A stretch of 64,000 nucleotides of DNA from Rhizobium sp. WYJ-E13 (lineage in GTDB: Bacteria; Pseudomonadota; Alphaproteobacteria; Rhizobiales; Rhizobiaceae): assembly GCF_018987265.1 (NCBI RefSeq), contig NZ_CP076854.1, forward strand, positions 1,612,001 to 1,676,000, in the 5' to 3' direction. Positions 18,037-27,838 of the stretch are shown here, in pieces. The position numbers and the translations under genes were made by a program. A model generated the notes under the pieces. The model searched no databases, was not told where the DNA came from, and worked only from the letters and a program-made list of their open reading frames with translations. Each line of letters begins with the position of its first letter. The first letter of the stretch is position 1.

Positions 18037-19389
18037 TCATGCCGCTTTGCTGTGCGTCCGGCCGAACGAGCCGAAATAGGCATCGAAGGCCGCTGCGACG
18101 GCGCGGACCATAAAACGATGTTCCTTCGAAACGGTGACGCAGCCATTCTCCAGCGTAACCACGCCATCCGATACGAGGCTGTCCAGCCGGTCGTTTCGCT
18201 CCACCAGGAAGCCGATATCGTAGCCTGCCTCTGCGCCGAGCTTTGCAAGGTCGACCTTGAAGTCGCACATCAGACGCTCGATCACTTTGGCACGAAACTT
18301 ATCCTCGTTGGTCAGCCCATAGCCCTTGGCGGTCGCGAGGATTCCCGAGACTATCCGCTCGGCATAGCGGCCAAGCGCGACATGGTTCTGGACGTAGCCA
18401 TCAGGCAGCCGGCCGATCGCCGAAGCGCCGAGGCCGATGAGGGTTTCGCATTCGTCCGTCGTGTAGCCCTGGAAGTTCCGCCGCAGGTTTCCGGCAAAAG
18501 AGGCCATGGCGAGCTGATCGTCGGGCAATGCGAAGTGGTCGAGGCCGACACGAACATATCCGGCGCTCTCCAGCTCCTCGGCAATCGCCTCGGCCTGCTC
18601 GTTGCGTAGCGTGGCATCGGGCAGTGCAGCTTCGTCGATCAGACGCTGGTGCTTCTTGAATGCCGGAACATGAGCGTATCCGAAAACGGCGAAACGCTCC
18701 GGCCGCAGCTCGACCGCCGTCCTCACCGTTTCGATACAGGATTGGATGGTCTGATATGGAAGTCCGTAGATGAGATCGAAATTGATGCTCGTCACACCAT
18801 AGCCTCGCAGCCCCGTCACGGCGGCCTGAGTCTGCTCAAAGCTCTGCATCCGGTTGATCGCTTTTTGGACCACCGGGTCGAAGCTCTGGACGCCGAGACT
18901 TGCGCGATCGACGCCGTTCTCGCCAAGAGCGGCGATCATTGCGCCCGACAGCGTCCGCGGATCGATCTCCACCGCAACGCTGCAGTCGCTCGTAAACTGG
19001 AACGCACTCTTGAGCTTGTTCATCAGGCTTAAAAATTCGTCCGGCTTCATGATCGTCGGCGTGCCGCCACCGAAATGAACGTTCTTGACCGGAACCTCGT
19101 TTCGGGCTGCTTGCGATACGAGTTCGATCTCCTGGCTCAAGATGTCGAGATATTCGAGAACAGGCGCATCCTGACGCGTGATCGTCGTGTGACAGCCGCA
19201 ATACCAGCACATGGAACGACAGAAGGGAACATGCAGGTAGACGGAGACGGGTCCGGCGGCTGCGACGTCGGAAAGACCATGCGCATATTGTTCCGGCCCG
19301 ACGACCGGCGAAAACGCGGGTGCGGTCGGATAGCTGGTGTAACGTGGCAGGCGGGCCTCGCCATATTTGGCGACCAGAGTATCGGACAT
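18037..19389 (-). CDS. hemN: Oxygen-independent coproporphyrinogen III oxidase HemN
   Basis: A 450-residue radical SAM enzyme that makes protoporphyrinogen IX without oxygen. The cluster motif is FCRSMCWYCGCHT (CxxxCxxC plus the extra Cys of HemN), followed by VKNVHFGGGTPTI. The ATG at 19389 (MSDTLVAKYGEARLPRYTSYP) was chosen over 19404 because GGAAG precedes it at the right distance. An anaerobox lies upstream. It supplies haem for the c-, b- and cbb3-type cytochromes at low oxygen. Confidence 0.96.
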   Translation of the reverse strand: MSDTLVAKYGEARLPRYTSYPTAPAFSPVVGPEQYAHGLSDVAAAGPVSVYLHVPFCRSMCWYCGCHTTITRQDAPVLEYLDILSQEIELVSQAARNEVPVKNVHFGGGTPTIMKPDEFLSLMNKLKSAFQFTSDCSVAVEIDPRTLSGAMIAALGENGVDRASLGVQSFDPVVQKAINRMQSFEQTQAAVTGLRGYGVTSINFDLIYGLPYQTIQSCIETVRTAVELRPERFAVFGYAHVPAFKKHQRLIDEAALPDATLRNEQAEAIAEELESAGYVRVGLDHFALPDDQLAMASFAGNLRRNFQGYTTDECETLIGLGASAIGRLPDGYVQNHVALGRYAERIVSGILATAKGYGLTNEDKFRAKVIERLMCDFKVDLAKLGAEAGYDIGFLVERNDRLDSLVSDGVVTLENGCVTVSKEHRFMVRAVAAAFDAYFGSFGRTHSKAA

Positions 19390-19448
19390 TTCGGCTTCCT
19401 TCATGAGAGTGTCATGATGTGCATATGCCGACGAAGGGGCAGCCTTCC

Positions 19449-19462
19449 TTGTCCTGGATCAA
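19449..19462 (-). promoter_or_regulatory. FixK/FNR box before hemN
   Basis: On the reverse strand this reads TTGATCCAGGACAA, one base off the palindromic TTGA-N6-TCAA. Its centre is about 66 bp before the hemN start at 19389. Confidence 0.78.
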
Positions 19463-19793
19463 CAATGACCCGCGTGACGCGGACAAACAGCAAGCCGGGC
19501 GGTGGCCCTGCCAGGCATAACCAACAATCGCGCGACTGTTTGCTCGCTGTCAAAGTTGGCCGGTCTGCTCCGCTCTGACACAGGATGCGCCTTAGTCCGG
19601 TCATCAGTCTCCCCCGGCAGAAGGAAGCAGCCATAGCGACAGACGCGCCAGTCACACAGGCCGCGATTGCGCAGACATGATCCTGCCCCGGCAAATGGCC
19701 GATTTGATGCTCCACCATAGTCGCGAAGCGAACTTTGCACGATGGTCATCCACTGGGCCCGTGTCCGGAACGTTTCCGACCGGTGCGCGTTGA
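19463..19793. other. Gap upstream of the truncated CBS gene
   Basis: About 330 bp with no recognisable gene, box or repeat. The missing 5' part of the following CBS gene was not found here. Confidence 0.45.
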
Positions 19794-20189
19794 TTGGTTT
19801 TAGCCCAAGCTACTCGGCCTGGGCAGCGCGAGGCACGTCTCGACACCGGGGTTCTGCCGGTGGGTGAGAATGACCGGTTGGTCGGCATGATCACCGATCG
19901 TGACATCGCCATCCGCGGCGTGGCAGAGGGAAGAGGCCCGAAGACGAAGGTACGGGACGTGATGAGTACCGATGTCAAATACTGCTTCGAGGACGAAGAC
20001 GTGGAAGACGTTCTTCATAACATGGGCGATCTTCGAGTCCGGCGATTGCCGGTGTTGAACCGAAAAAAGCGGCTCATCGGCATCATCTCGCTTGGTGATC
20101 TCGCCATGAAAGGCAGTGCCAAGGAAACAGGCAAGGCGCTGGGTGGCATCTCACAGCGCGGCGGCGCGCATTCGCAGACAGCCCACTGA
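19794..20189 (+). pseudogene. CBS-domain protein lacking its N-terminus
   Basis: From GVLPVGENDRLVGMITDRDIAIRG to the end, this is a typical two-CBS protein (second CBS: VKYCFEDEDVEDVLHNMG, RRLPVLNRKKRLIGIISLGDLA). The first 35-40 residues that normally build the first half of CBS1 are absent; the upstream frame (AQATRPGQREARLDT) does not resemble the family and the only starts are weak (TTG). A 5' deletion is likely. It could still make a partial protein, but probably not a working ligand site. Confidence 0.72.
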
Positions 20190-20434
20190 CGCTCCGCGCA
20201 GCTCCGTAGCAAAACTGTCGGCGTGCTGGCCGCCATCTGTCGTTCGGTCGCTCGCGCCATAGTCTTGGCGCGGGCGCTTTATAGACGCACGCGACCATCT
20301 GGCGATGGCTGACATTTTCTGATGTGCACAGGATGATCGATCACGCTCTCAATGCCGGTGGGCACGGGGCGGGTCGTCACAATTGCCAAGGCGCTCTCGC
20401 CTCCCATCTGCCAGCGTGAGCGCTTTTAGCATAA

Positions 20435-20835
20435 TCACCCTCCCTTCATCGCCAGAGGCTTGCGTCCCGACCATAGGAGTGGCGGCGCATGTTCTACCAC
20501 GAACAATCCGAAAGCCGCCGTCCAGCCGATCGCTGCCACGGCAAGGATCTCGGGTTCAGCGCAGGAACGAGTTCGGCAAGCGGCCGAACGAGTGCAACGC
20601 TGCCAAGCAGGGCGTAGGAAATATTGGTCATCCGGCTCGATTTCAGTTTTCGCCCGGTACGGCCGCGCGTTGCCCGCGTCATCACTGCCGCGAATATATG
20701 CAACACGCTCACTTCGGGTAGCCGTTCGGATGCTTGACGTGCGATGGCGGCAAAACCGAAAGGCACGAATATGAAGGTGGCATGCAGGACGAAGAGAGGG
20801 CATTGTCGAGGGCGGCAGGCAGAAGCTGACGGTCA
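20435..20835 (-). pseudogene. nnrS: nnrS remnant (haem-copper membrane protein)
   Basis: Three pieces of the C-terminal half of an NnrS-type protein occur in order on the reverse strand but not in one frame. They are LFVLHATFIFVPFGFAAIA, then EVSVLHIFAA joined directly to VMTRATRGRTGRK (several residues missing between them) with YALLGSVALVRPLAELVPAL, and, in another frame, GWTAAFGLFVVEHAPPLL to the stop at 20435. The N-terminal half is gone. NnrS proteins belong to nitric-oxide-responsive, FNR-family-controlled sets and relieve NO stress. Identification is by recalled family pattern. Confidence 0.7.
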
Positions 20836-20988
20836 CTGATCCGCAGCGTCTTCTTAGACTTTCTGAAGGCGAAGGCCATCAGTCGCCGCACTCCGCACGG
20901 TCACATCTCAAGAAAACCGGCCTGCGGCCACTACGGCGTGTCGAATGCGGCCATGGGGCCGGATGGCTGCCGCTGCTCAGCTTTTGTC

Positions 20989-21276
20989 CTAATGGAGCGT
21001 ATTGTGCGACGCCTTCCACGCCTCGACATCGTCCTTCGATATCCGTATCCGGGAAAATGACGACTGCGGCTGCAGACGTATCTTGGAGGCGGCGATTTCG
21101 CATATCGTTCCCACATGCTCCTGCAGCCTTGTCTCATCGGCGCGCGGTGGATTGCTGATCTCCTGCAGAGCGTCGCGATCGATGATGACCACGCGCTGTG
21201 CGCCCTTGTGCTCCATCAGCACGACACCTGTCTCTCCGGAAGATTTCAGGAATGCCGTGATGAACCTCGGCAACAT
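20989..21276 (-). CDS. Small protein, DUF1488-like, paralogue of 21732-22130
   Basis: A 95-residue protein starting MLPRFITAFLKSSGETG. Longer upstream starts exist but would place the anaerobox inside the gene. The ATG at 21276 has a strong ribosome site (GAGGGGGAG) and lies 68 bp from the box centre. The core RVVIIDRDALQEISNPPRADETRLQEHV and ICEIAASKI align with the next gene (TVIVTRRSLLSVASPPRANEARL, FCEIA). The pattern resembles DUF1488. The function is unknown. Confidence 0.75.
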   Translation of the reverse strand: MLPRFITAFLKSSGETGVVLMEHKGAQRVVIIDRDALQEISNPPRADETRLQEHVGTICEIAASKIRLQPQSSFSRIRISKDDVEAWKASHNTLH

Positions 21277-21337
21277 GCGGGCTCCCCCTCTCTCGTCCAT
21301 GATGGACCGGAGCATAGCGGGTAGCATTTCGACGTCT

Positions 21338-21351
21338 TTGACCTCCATCAA
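21338..21351 (-). promoter_or_regulatory. FixK/FNR box before the DUF1488-like gene
   Basis: TTGACCTCCATCAA, identical to the box at 259-272. The distance to ATG 21276 gives a leader of about 27 bp for a class II site, which supports that start. Confidence 0.75.
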
Positions 21352-21680
21352 AGAGAACGAAAGCCCCAGGCCATAAGAATCTTCCTGTCGTTCGCGGCAA
21401 GTGACGGCGAACATAAGGAAAGGAATGCCGATGCGCATATCGCAAAAGCCGGTCATCGTCGAAATCAAAAGACGCCGACGACGCCGTCCGACTCGTCTCG
21501 TCGACCTCCCCAAGAGCCGGCCGGACAAGGCATCCGACACCGACAGGCCGGTATCCTGTCTGGACGCGGCAAGGCTCTCAAGCTGATGGGCGATGTCGTG
21601 CAGGGGATCCTGGCCTCCAGGAAGGGTAGCGATCGCGGGCGGGTCGGCAAGAGCGACAGGGACGGCGATGCAGATCGGCC

Positions 21681-21694
21681 TTGATCATGATCGA
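21681..21694 (+). promoter_or_regulatory. Imperfect FixK/FNR-like site
   Basis: TTGATCATGATCGA matches TTGAT-N4-ATCAA except for one base. It is centred 45 bp upstream of the ATG at 21732, so transcription would begin almost at the start codon. Weak support. Confidence 0.35.
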
Positions 21695-21731
21695 TGCGCA
21701 GGCCACGGGGGAACGTCCAGAGGGGAACAAA

Positions 21732-22130
21732 ATGGATTACTCGATCATCTCGGCGCGGTTCGACGACGCGCAAAAATGCGGTCGCATCGGTCTTCAGCTG
21801 GCTGGCCAAACGAGGACCGTGATCGTCACAAGGCGATCGCTGTTGAGTGTGGCATCGCCCCCGCGTGCGAACGAGGCACGGCTTTTCCAGTTTCTGCATA
21901 GTTTTTGCGAGATCGCGCTCGCCTATGCCAAACGCGATCCGACGCACGCGGAGACCCTGGTGGTCACCGCAACCGACGTAAGACGCTGGCATCGCGGTCA
22001 TACACAATCAGAACCGCTGTGGACGTGGCAGGGTATCGGCGGCACCATGACATCGGTTCCCCACCCAATTGATCCGTCGGGCGCACTACGCGCTTCGGCA
22101 GAAACGCTCGAACGCTTCGCGGGTGCATAG
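21732..22130 (+). CDS. Small protein, DUF1488-like
   Basis: A 132-residue soluble protein starting MDYSIISARFDDAQKCG after AGAGGGG. Its middle (TVIVTRRSLLSVASPPRANEARLFQFLHSFCEIA) parallels the gene at 20989-21276 on the opposite strand, so the two are diverged paralogues facing away from each other. The C-terminal 45 residues have no counterpart there. No catalytic motif is visible. The 3' end overlaps the convergent small gene at 22086-22298. Confidence 0.7.
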   Translation: MDYSIISARFDDAQKCGRIGLQLAGQTRTVIVTRRSLLSVASPPRANEARLFQFLHSFCEIALAYAKRDPTHAETLVVTATDVRRWHRGHTQSEPLWTWQGIGGTMTSVPHPIDPSGALRASAETLERFAGA

Positions 22131-22298
22131 CTTGTGGAGATATTCCTCGTCCTGATCGCGCCCGACACGAGGAAGCACGAGCTTCAACAGCTCCCATTCT
22201 GTGGCGCGGTTGCGATTGAACCATGCCGTTTCTGCAATGCGGTCATAGATGCGCAGAACGCGCCCGTCGGTGGCTGGATCGAGATGTCTCAGAAGCAT
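22086..22298 (-). CDS. Small hypothetical protein
   Basis: A 70-residue, charged, probably helical protein (MLLRHLDPATDGRVLRIYDRI, then WFNRNRATEWELLKLVLPRV). Composition and periodicity look coding, but no family is recognised. Its 3' end overlaps the convergent gene by 45 bp. The ribosome site is weak. A box at 22410-22423 lies about 118 bp upstream. Confidence 0.5.
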   Translation of the reverse strand: MLLRHLDPATDGRVLRIYDRIAETAWFNRNRATEWELLKLVLPRVGRDQDEEYLHKLCTREAFERFCRSA

Positions 22299-22409
22299 GA
22301 CAGAACGGGAAGCTTTTCGAACATGGATTTCACACCCTATCGTGATGCGAGGGTTGCGTGACAGACGCAGATCGCATGTCGTTGCTATCGCCCCTCACCC
22401 TGCTCGTCC

Positions 22410-22423
22410 TTGACAAATCTCAA
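22410..22423. promoter_or_regulatory. Possible FixK/FNR-type box
   Basis: TTGACAAATCTCAA keeps TTGA and TCAA half-sites but has no symmetry further in. It lies between the small gene at 22298 (reverse) and the LysE gene at 22601 (forward) and could serve either. Confidence 0.45.
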
Positions 22424-22600
22424 TCTGAGCGGAGTTCATACAGGCAGAAGGGCAAGCCAATCGCGGCAGATCGGTACCCAACGGTCATCGCTGTCTGCCG
22501 CGATCTGTTCGGGCAGATGCGGTACTTGACATGATACAGATCAAAACCGTCCGTCCGGAGTTGTGAGAAGGGTGCCAGACAATCGCAAGGATCGGATCTG

Positions 22601-23164
22601 ATGGACCTGCCGACTTTCCTTATCGCCGTCTTCTCGCTGCTGATCCTTCCAGGCCCGACCAATGCGGTTTTGGCATTGGCGTCGACGGCGCTGACCGGCA
22701 GGCGATCCCTCTCGCTCGTCACCGCCGTACTACTCGGCTATCTCGCAGTCATCATTCCAGTGTCGAGCATCGCCGCGCCGCTGCTTGAAGGCCAGCCGGT
22801 GATCGCGGCCACGGTCAAGCTGATTTCGGCGATCTGGGTTCTTTATCTTGCCCTGAAACTATGGGGGCCGGTCCCGGTGGGCGGCCAGAGCACGCTCGGC
22901 GTCGGTCAGGTCTTCGTCACCACGCTGCTCAATCCCAAGGCCATTATCATCGGCCTTACCCTTGTACCCTCTGTCCAGACGGGTGTGCCGGTAGCGGTCG
23001 CAGCGTTCGTCTGCTGTGCGACGGTGACGTCGGCAATCTGGCTTGGCCTTGGCGGTCTGCTGGTCGGACGCCATGCGCAAATGCCACCTCTTGTGCGGCA
23101 TTGCGGCTGCGCCGTGCTGGTCGCCTTTTCCCTGACCCTTGCCATCAGCGCCCTTTGGACCTGA
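22601..23164 (+). CDS. LysE/RhtB-family amino acid exporter
   Basis: A 187-residue membrane protein with about six helices. The N-terminus PTFLIAVFSLLILPGPTNAVLALAS is the LysE/RhtB signature (PGP-x-N), and TTLLNPKAIIIGLTLVPS is the second conserved loop (NPK). Such proteins export amino acids or related metabolites; the substrate cannot be read from sequence. It is a single gene with AAGGA about 10 bp upstream. It is the last gene before the left IS6 end. Confidence 0.85.
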   Translation: MDLPTFLIAVFSLLILPGPTNAVLALASTALTGRRSLSLVTAVLLGYLAVIIPVSSIAAPLLEGQPVIAATVKLISAIWVLYLALKLWGPVPVGGQSTLGVGQVFVTTLLNPKAIIIGLTLVPSVQTGVPVAVAAFVCCATVTSAIWLGLGGLLVGRHAQMPPLVRHCGCAVLVAFSLTLAISALWT

Positions 23165-23340
23165 GACTTGTGTCGATTTTCACGAGACTGGCTCGGCTGA
23201 CTTCCTCGATGGCATGCATGGCTGCCCTCGCAAACCGCCTTGTGCCATGGCTGAGTCCGAGCCGGCAAGATCGATGTCGGCCCTCGAAACGGTGACCGGA
23301 AGATTTGATGCCGCCTGCCGCAGCCGCCTTGTCCTTCTTC

Positions 23341-23482
23341 GGCATCGTAACATTAACTGGCGGTCGACCTTGGTCTGCGATAATGGCGCATGACCCTCAA
23401 TTTTCGTGACCCACTCTACCGCCGCCATCGTTTTCCGCTGAAGTGATCGCCCGTGCTGTGTGGCTTTACTTCCGCTTCCGGT
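23341..23482 (+). mobile_element. IS6-family element, left (5') remnant
   Basis: Begins with a terminal repeat (GGCATCGTAACATTAACTGGCG, 23341-23362) that is the inverted counterpart of the sequence ending at 29106. The transposase start at 23390 reads MTLNFRDPLYRRHRFPL and, after a one-base deletion, EVIARAVWLYFRF, the N-terminal motif of IS6-family transposases. Similarity stops near 23482. The rest of the element appears 5.1 kb downstream (28591-29106) in the same orientation. Confidence 0.8.
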
Positions 23483-23690
23483 GCGACGCAGGCCGAACTC
23501 GCCGAGGCATTAGCCTGGGCCAACAATGACGAAGCCCTGATCGGTGAGGGGCGCCCTCTGCCGACGGACAAGACTGCGGCCCTGGTTGACCTGTTGGTTT
23601 TGGAGGAGGAGTTGGAATAAGGTGGGGCGGCACTGGGCGATGTTGATCGTAGCCGCGGCTTCATGCAAGGATTGGCCGCGGCTCCCAGCT
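23483..23690. other. Sequence between the IS6 remnant and the next gene
   Basis: The forward strand has an open stretch to a stop at about 23620 (TQAELAEALAWANNDEALIG, then TAALVDLLVLEEELE). It looks coding in composition but has no start of its own. It may be the 3' tail of a gene truncated at the IS6 junction. Confidence 0.4.
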
Positions 23691-23948
23691 TCATTCTGGG
23701 CGCTGATCAGGACAAGCAGCGCTGTGGCTTGAGATGGTCTGCTGCGCCGCGGAACTGATCGCGTCAAAAGATTCAAGCGCTGCCGACAGCAACTGCGCGT
23801 GATCCCGTATTCCCTTACTATACAGTTTTGCAACCGAGGTGGTCAGCTTCCCGATCGCGAACGCGTCGCGAGCAACGCCCCTGGATGCCGCAATTTCCTT
23901 GATGACGGCTGCGCAAAGGCGTGCGTCTTCTTTCGATGGCAAGCTCAT
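23691..23948 (-). CDS. Small hypothetical protein downstream of groEL
   Basis: An 85-residue protein (MSLPSKEDARLCAAVIKEIAASRGVAR, then FAIGKLTTSVAKLYSKGIRD), likely helical, with a GGGG ribosome site. It is co-oriented with groESL but separated from groEL by a strong hairpin. No family is recognised. Confidence 0.5.
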   Translation of the reverse strand: MSLPSKEDARLCAAVIKEIAASRGVARDAFAIGKLTTSVAKLYSKGIRDHAQLLSAALESFDAISSAAQQTISSHSAACPDQRPE

Positions 23949-23963
23949 AGATACCCCACAAGT

Positions 23964-23990
23964 GGCTCGCCCCAGATGTTGGGGCGAGCC
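23964..23990 (-). terminator. Hairpin after groEL
   Basis: A perfect 10-bp stem (GGCTCGCCCC / GGGGCGAGCC) with a 7-nt loop, 12 bp after the groEL stop. There is no T run. It probably ends or limits groESL transcription. Confidence 0.7.
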
Positions 23991-24002
23991 TGGCTTGATA
24001 GC

Positions 24003-25643
<1,641 letters not shown>

Positions 25644-25692
25644 TCAATAGGCAGCTATCTGACTGATGGGTTGGATTGACGGGGTTATCGCC

Positions 25693-26007
25693 TCAGGCGG
25701 CCTTTTTCTGCTCGGCCTGGGCTTCGATGATACCCATGACATCGCTTTCCTTCATGATCAGCAGGTCCTCGCCATTGATCTTGATCTCGGTGCCGGACCA
25801 TTTGCCGAACAGGATGCGATCGCCCGCCTTGACGTCGAGCGCCTGGATCTGACCGGCCTCGTTGCGGGCGCCAGGACCGACGGCGATAACCTCGCCTTCC
25901 TGCGGCTTTTCCTTGGCGGTGTCGGGAATGATGATGCCCCCCTTGGTCTTTTCTTCGGATTCGACCCGGCGGACGAGAATGCGATCATGAAGCGGTCGGA
26001 ACGACAT
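25693..26007 (-). CDS. groES: 10 kDa co-chaperonin GroES
   Basis: A 104-residue GroES lid protein: [21 protein letters not shown], mobile loop [14 protein letters not shown], and C-terminal [15 protein letters not shown]. The ATG at 26007 follows a GGAGG ribosome site; the frame is open further upstream but does not resemble GroES. First gene of groESL. Confidence 0.98.
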   Translation of the reverse strand: MSFRPLHDRILVRRVESEEKTKGGIIIPDTAKEKPQEGEVIAVGPGARNEAGQIQALDVKAGDRILFGKWSGTEIKINGEDLLIMKESDVMGIIEAQAEQKKAA

Positions 26008-26156
26008 GTTTTCCTCCGTTGAGCAAAAATGATGACGTTGATCCCCTGGCCGGACCGGATGACCAGTCCGGGCGGGTGCAAAATCTCGATCGAGCCTTTT
26101 GCGCGAAATGATCTGGTTTTGCGATTTTTCGATTTCAAGAGGGAGACACAAAAAAA

Positions 26157-26183
26157 TCAGCACTCATATTCCTGTGCTGCTAA
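26157..26183 (-). promoter_or_regulatory. CIRCE-like HrcA operator upstream of groES
   Basis: TCAGCACTC-N9-TGCTGCTAA compares with CIRCE TTAGCACTC-N9-GAGTGCTAA: left arm 8 of 9, right arm about 6 of 9, correct spacer. It lies about 150 bp before groES in the divergent gap with usg. HrcA control of groESL is usual in alphaproteobacteria; the weak right arm suggests reduced binding. Confidence 0.6.
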
Positions 26184-26286
26184 CGCACTGGAAAGGAACA
26201 ACAAACTGGCGTGCGACGTTAAAAATCCCGTTGATGGCCACAAAATTTTGCGCCACTTTCACAGTGTCTTGAAACGGAGATGAAGC

Positions 26287-26559
26287 ATGCAATTCTCATC
26301 GGATCTGGAACGTCAGCTCAACGGCTACGGGCTGACAACCGCGCACATCCTCTACCGCATTCCTGATTTTGAATCCGTGCTGCAAACCTATGTCTGGCAG
26401 GACTACGATCTGGCTCCCGATTTCCCTGAAATGCACAGGTTCCTCGATTTCTGGCAAACCACCCTCGAAGGGCCGCTCCATTCCGTCAGGTATACCCATC
26501 AGCGTCTGATCGGACCCAATGAATGGCGTCGTGTCGAAGGTGAATTCAAGCTTCACTGA
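26287..26559 (+). CDS. usg: Usg-like family protein
   Basis: A 90-residue protein matching the Usg family: LERQLNGYGLTTAHILYRIPD, then LLQ-type TYVWQDYDLAPDFPEMHRFLDFW and GPLHSVRYTHQRLI. Usg is a small conserved alphaproteobacterial protein of unknown function, named for a gene near trp genes in Caulobacter. Here it is divergent from groESL. CTTGAAAC precedes the gene closely. Confidence 0.85.
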   Translation: MQFSSDLERQLNGYGLTTAHILYRIPDFESVLQTYVWQDYDLAPDFPEMHRFLDFWQTTLEGPLHSVRYTHQRLIGPNEWRRVEGEFKLH

Positions 26560-26567
26560 GGTCTTGA

Positions 26568-26584
26568 AACAGAAATTTTCTGTT
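26568..26584. repeat. Perfect short palindrome after usg
   Basis: AACAGAAATTTTCTGTT is a perfect palindrome with 8-bp arms, 9 bp after the usg stop and 70 bp before the next gene. It may be an operator for that gene or a short terminator. Confidence 0.5.
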
Positions 26585-26654
26585 CCTAGGTCTTTCGCGG
26601 CCGAGGCTTGATGAGCTCGGTCAGCAGCGCACGTCTGTTCAGAGTGAGACCGAA

Positions 26655-26945
26655 ATGGAAGAGAAGATCAAAATCATTAAAGACCTCAGCATCGAGGAGC
26701 GGGAAGAAGTCTTTGTCGATGTCGCGCGCGTTCTGGAGGGGACCGCACACGAGGCCTATGTCGAAGGCAACCGGCACTTTGCCGCACTCTCGGCGAACAT
26801 GGCTCAGGCAATCCGCGTCAATGCCGATGAACTGGCCCGCGACGATGTCCAAAACGCCGAGCGCGTATTGCTGCAGGCCGCGGCCATGATCTCGCAGTTC
26901 AATGCCGTTCATCCCTATCGGATGGTGAGCAAGGCAGTGCACTGA
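26655..26945 (+). CDS. Small hypothetical protein
   Basis: A 96-residue, acidic, helical protein (MEEKIKIIKDLSIEEREEVFVDVARVLEGTAHEAY-type start region; later NAERVLLQAAAMISQFNAVHP). No known family is recognised. It lies between usg and the small heat-shock gene, all on the forward strand, so a stress-related role is possible but unproven. Confidence 0.65.
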   Translation: MEEKIKIIKDLSIEEREEVFVDVARVLEGTAHEAYVEGNRHFAALSANMAQAIRVNADELARDDVQNAERVLLQAAAMISQFNAVHPYRMVSKAVH

Positions 26946-27206
26946 CGATCACGGCGCCCTCCTTTCCTCGCCTGATCGTCGCACGATGGCGATTGCGCTT
27001 TGGAAAACCCGACCAGCGTGGCATTCAGGCGTTGCCTCACCCCTGTATCCTGCCTGCCGACAGCGAGGACCAGATCCAGGTGACCCGCGGATGACCAAGC
27101 GATTGAGGGCGTGAGCGATAATCTCCAAGAAATGACTGCACATGACTGTCGAAGTTTTTTCTGCTGGGCGCTCTTGAATCCGAAAACCCCGAAAACCAAA
27201 TCGATT
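26946..27206. other. Gap upstream of the small heat-shock gene
   Basis: About 260 bp with no recognisable gene. Its 3' end holds the promoter region for the ROSE leader, but no clear -35/-10 was assigned. Confidence 0.4.
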
Positions 27207-27295
27207 GCCGCCAGCCGCTTAAGACAGGGCTGGCCGTGCTGAGAGCGCCGCTTTCGGCGCTCTCATACCCATGTTGCTTCAAGGAGGATATGGCT
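27207..27295 (+). promoter_or_regulatory. ROSE-type RNA thermometer in the hsp20 leader
   Basis: Three successive stem-loops: CCAGCC/GGCTGG (27211-27233); a 10-bp perfect stem GAGAGCGCCG/CGGCGCTCTC with loop CTTT (27241-27264); and an imperfect helix 27269-27293. In the last one, CCATGTTGCTT pairs with AGGAGGATATGG, so the Shine-Dalgarno sequence AGGAGG is buried against TTGCTT with one bulged G. This TTGCT-against-AGGA arrangement is the hallmark of ROSE elements, which melt on heating to allow translation of small heat-shock genes. Confidence 0.82.
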
Positions 27296-27766
27296 ATGGC
27301 AACATCTTACGATTATGCACCCCTCTACCGTTCGAGCGTCGGCTTCGACCGAGTTTTCAATCTTCTCGAAAACGCCCAGCGCGCCCGTTCGATCAGCGAC
27401 TGGCCACCCTACGACATCGTCAAGACCGGTGACGACAGCTACCGGATCTCGATTGCGGTGGCGGGCTTCGAACAGGCCGATCTCGACATCACCTTCCAGT
27501 CCAACCTTCTGACTGTCACCGGCAAGAAGCAGGAGACGGCGTCGGAAGGCTACCTGCATCGCGGCATCGCCGGCCGGCCGTTCGAACACCGGTTCGAGCT
27601 CGCTGATCATGTCCGGGTGAACGGAGCTGACCTAAGGAATGGTCTCCTCTCCATCGATCTGGTTCAAGAGGTCCCTGAAGCGCTGAAGCCGCGAAAGATC
27701 GACATCCAGGCCAACCCGGCCCAACGGGCTTCGGCGGTGCAGATCGAAGCGCAGAAGGCGGCTTAA
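27296..27766 (+). CDS. Small heat-shock protein (Hsp20/IbpA class)
   Basis: A 156-residue alpha-crystallin protein starting MATSYDYAPLYRSSVGFDRVF. The N-terminal motif PLYRSSVGFDR and PPYDIVKTGDDSYRISIAVAG are typical of class A rhizobial sHsps; ITFQSNLLTVTGKK and LRNGLLSIDLV mark the crystallin domain. The ATG at 27296 lies 8 nt after AGGAGG; the ATG at 27290 is too close. It is a holding chaperone for unfolded proteins. Control by a ROSE thermometer is inferred from the leader. Confidence 0.95.
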   Translation: MATSYDYAPLYRSSVGFDRVFNLLENAQRARSISDWPPYDIVKTGDDSYRISIAVAGFEQADLDITFQSNLLTVTGKKQETASEGYLHRGIAGRPFEHRFELADHVRVNGADLRNGLLSIDLVQEVPEALKPRKIDIQANPAQRASAVQIEAQKAA

Positions 27767-27785
27767 TCAGAACTGAGGAGAAAAA

Positions 27786-27807
27786 GGGCGCCGTCGTGAC
27801 GGCGCCC
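27786..27807 (+). terminator. Hairpin after the small heat-shock gene
   Basis: A 10-bp stem GGGCGCCGTC/GACGGCGCCC with a 2-nt loop, 20 bp after the stop and 32 bp before the DUF982 gene. It is a terminator or a partial attenuator in a possible operon. Confidence 0.6.
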
Positions 27808-27838
27808 GTCGACATTCCGGGTTGGGAAGGAGAGAGTC

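Noticed and set aside
22525..22545. TTGACATGATACAGATCAA before the LysE gene
   Set aside because: Half-sites are 11 bp apart instead of 6, which does not suit a FixK/FNR dimer.
26031..26050. TTGATCCCCTGGCC near groES as an anaerobox
   Set aside because: Only the left half-site matches; the TCAA half is absent.
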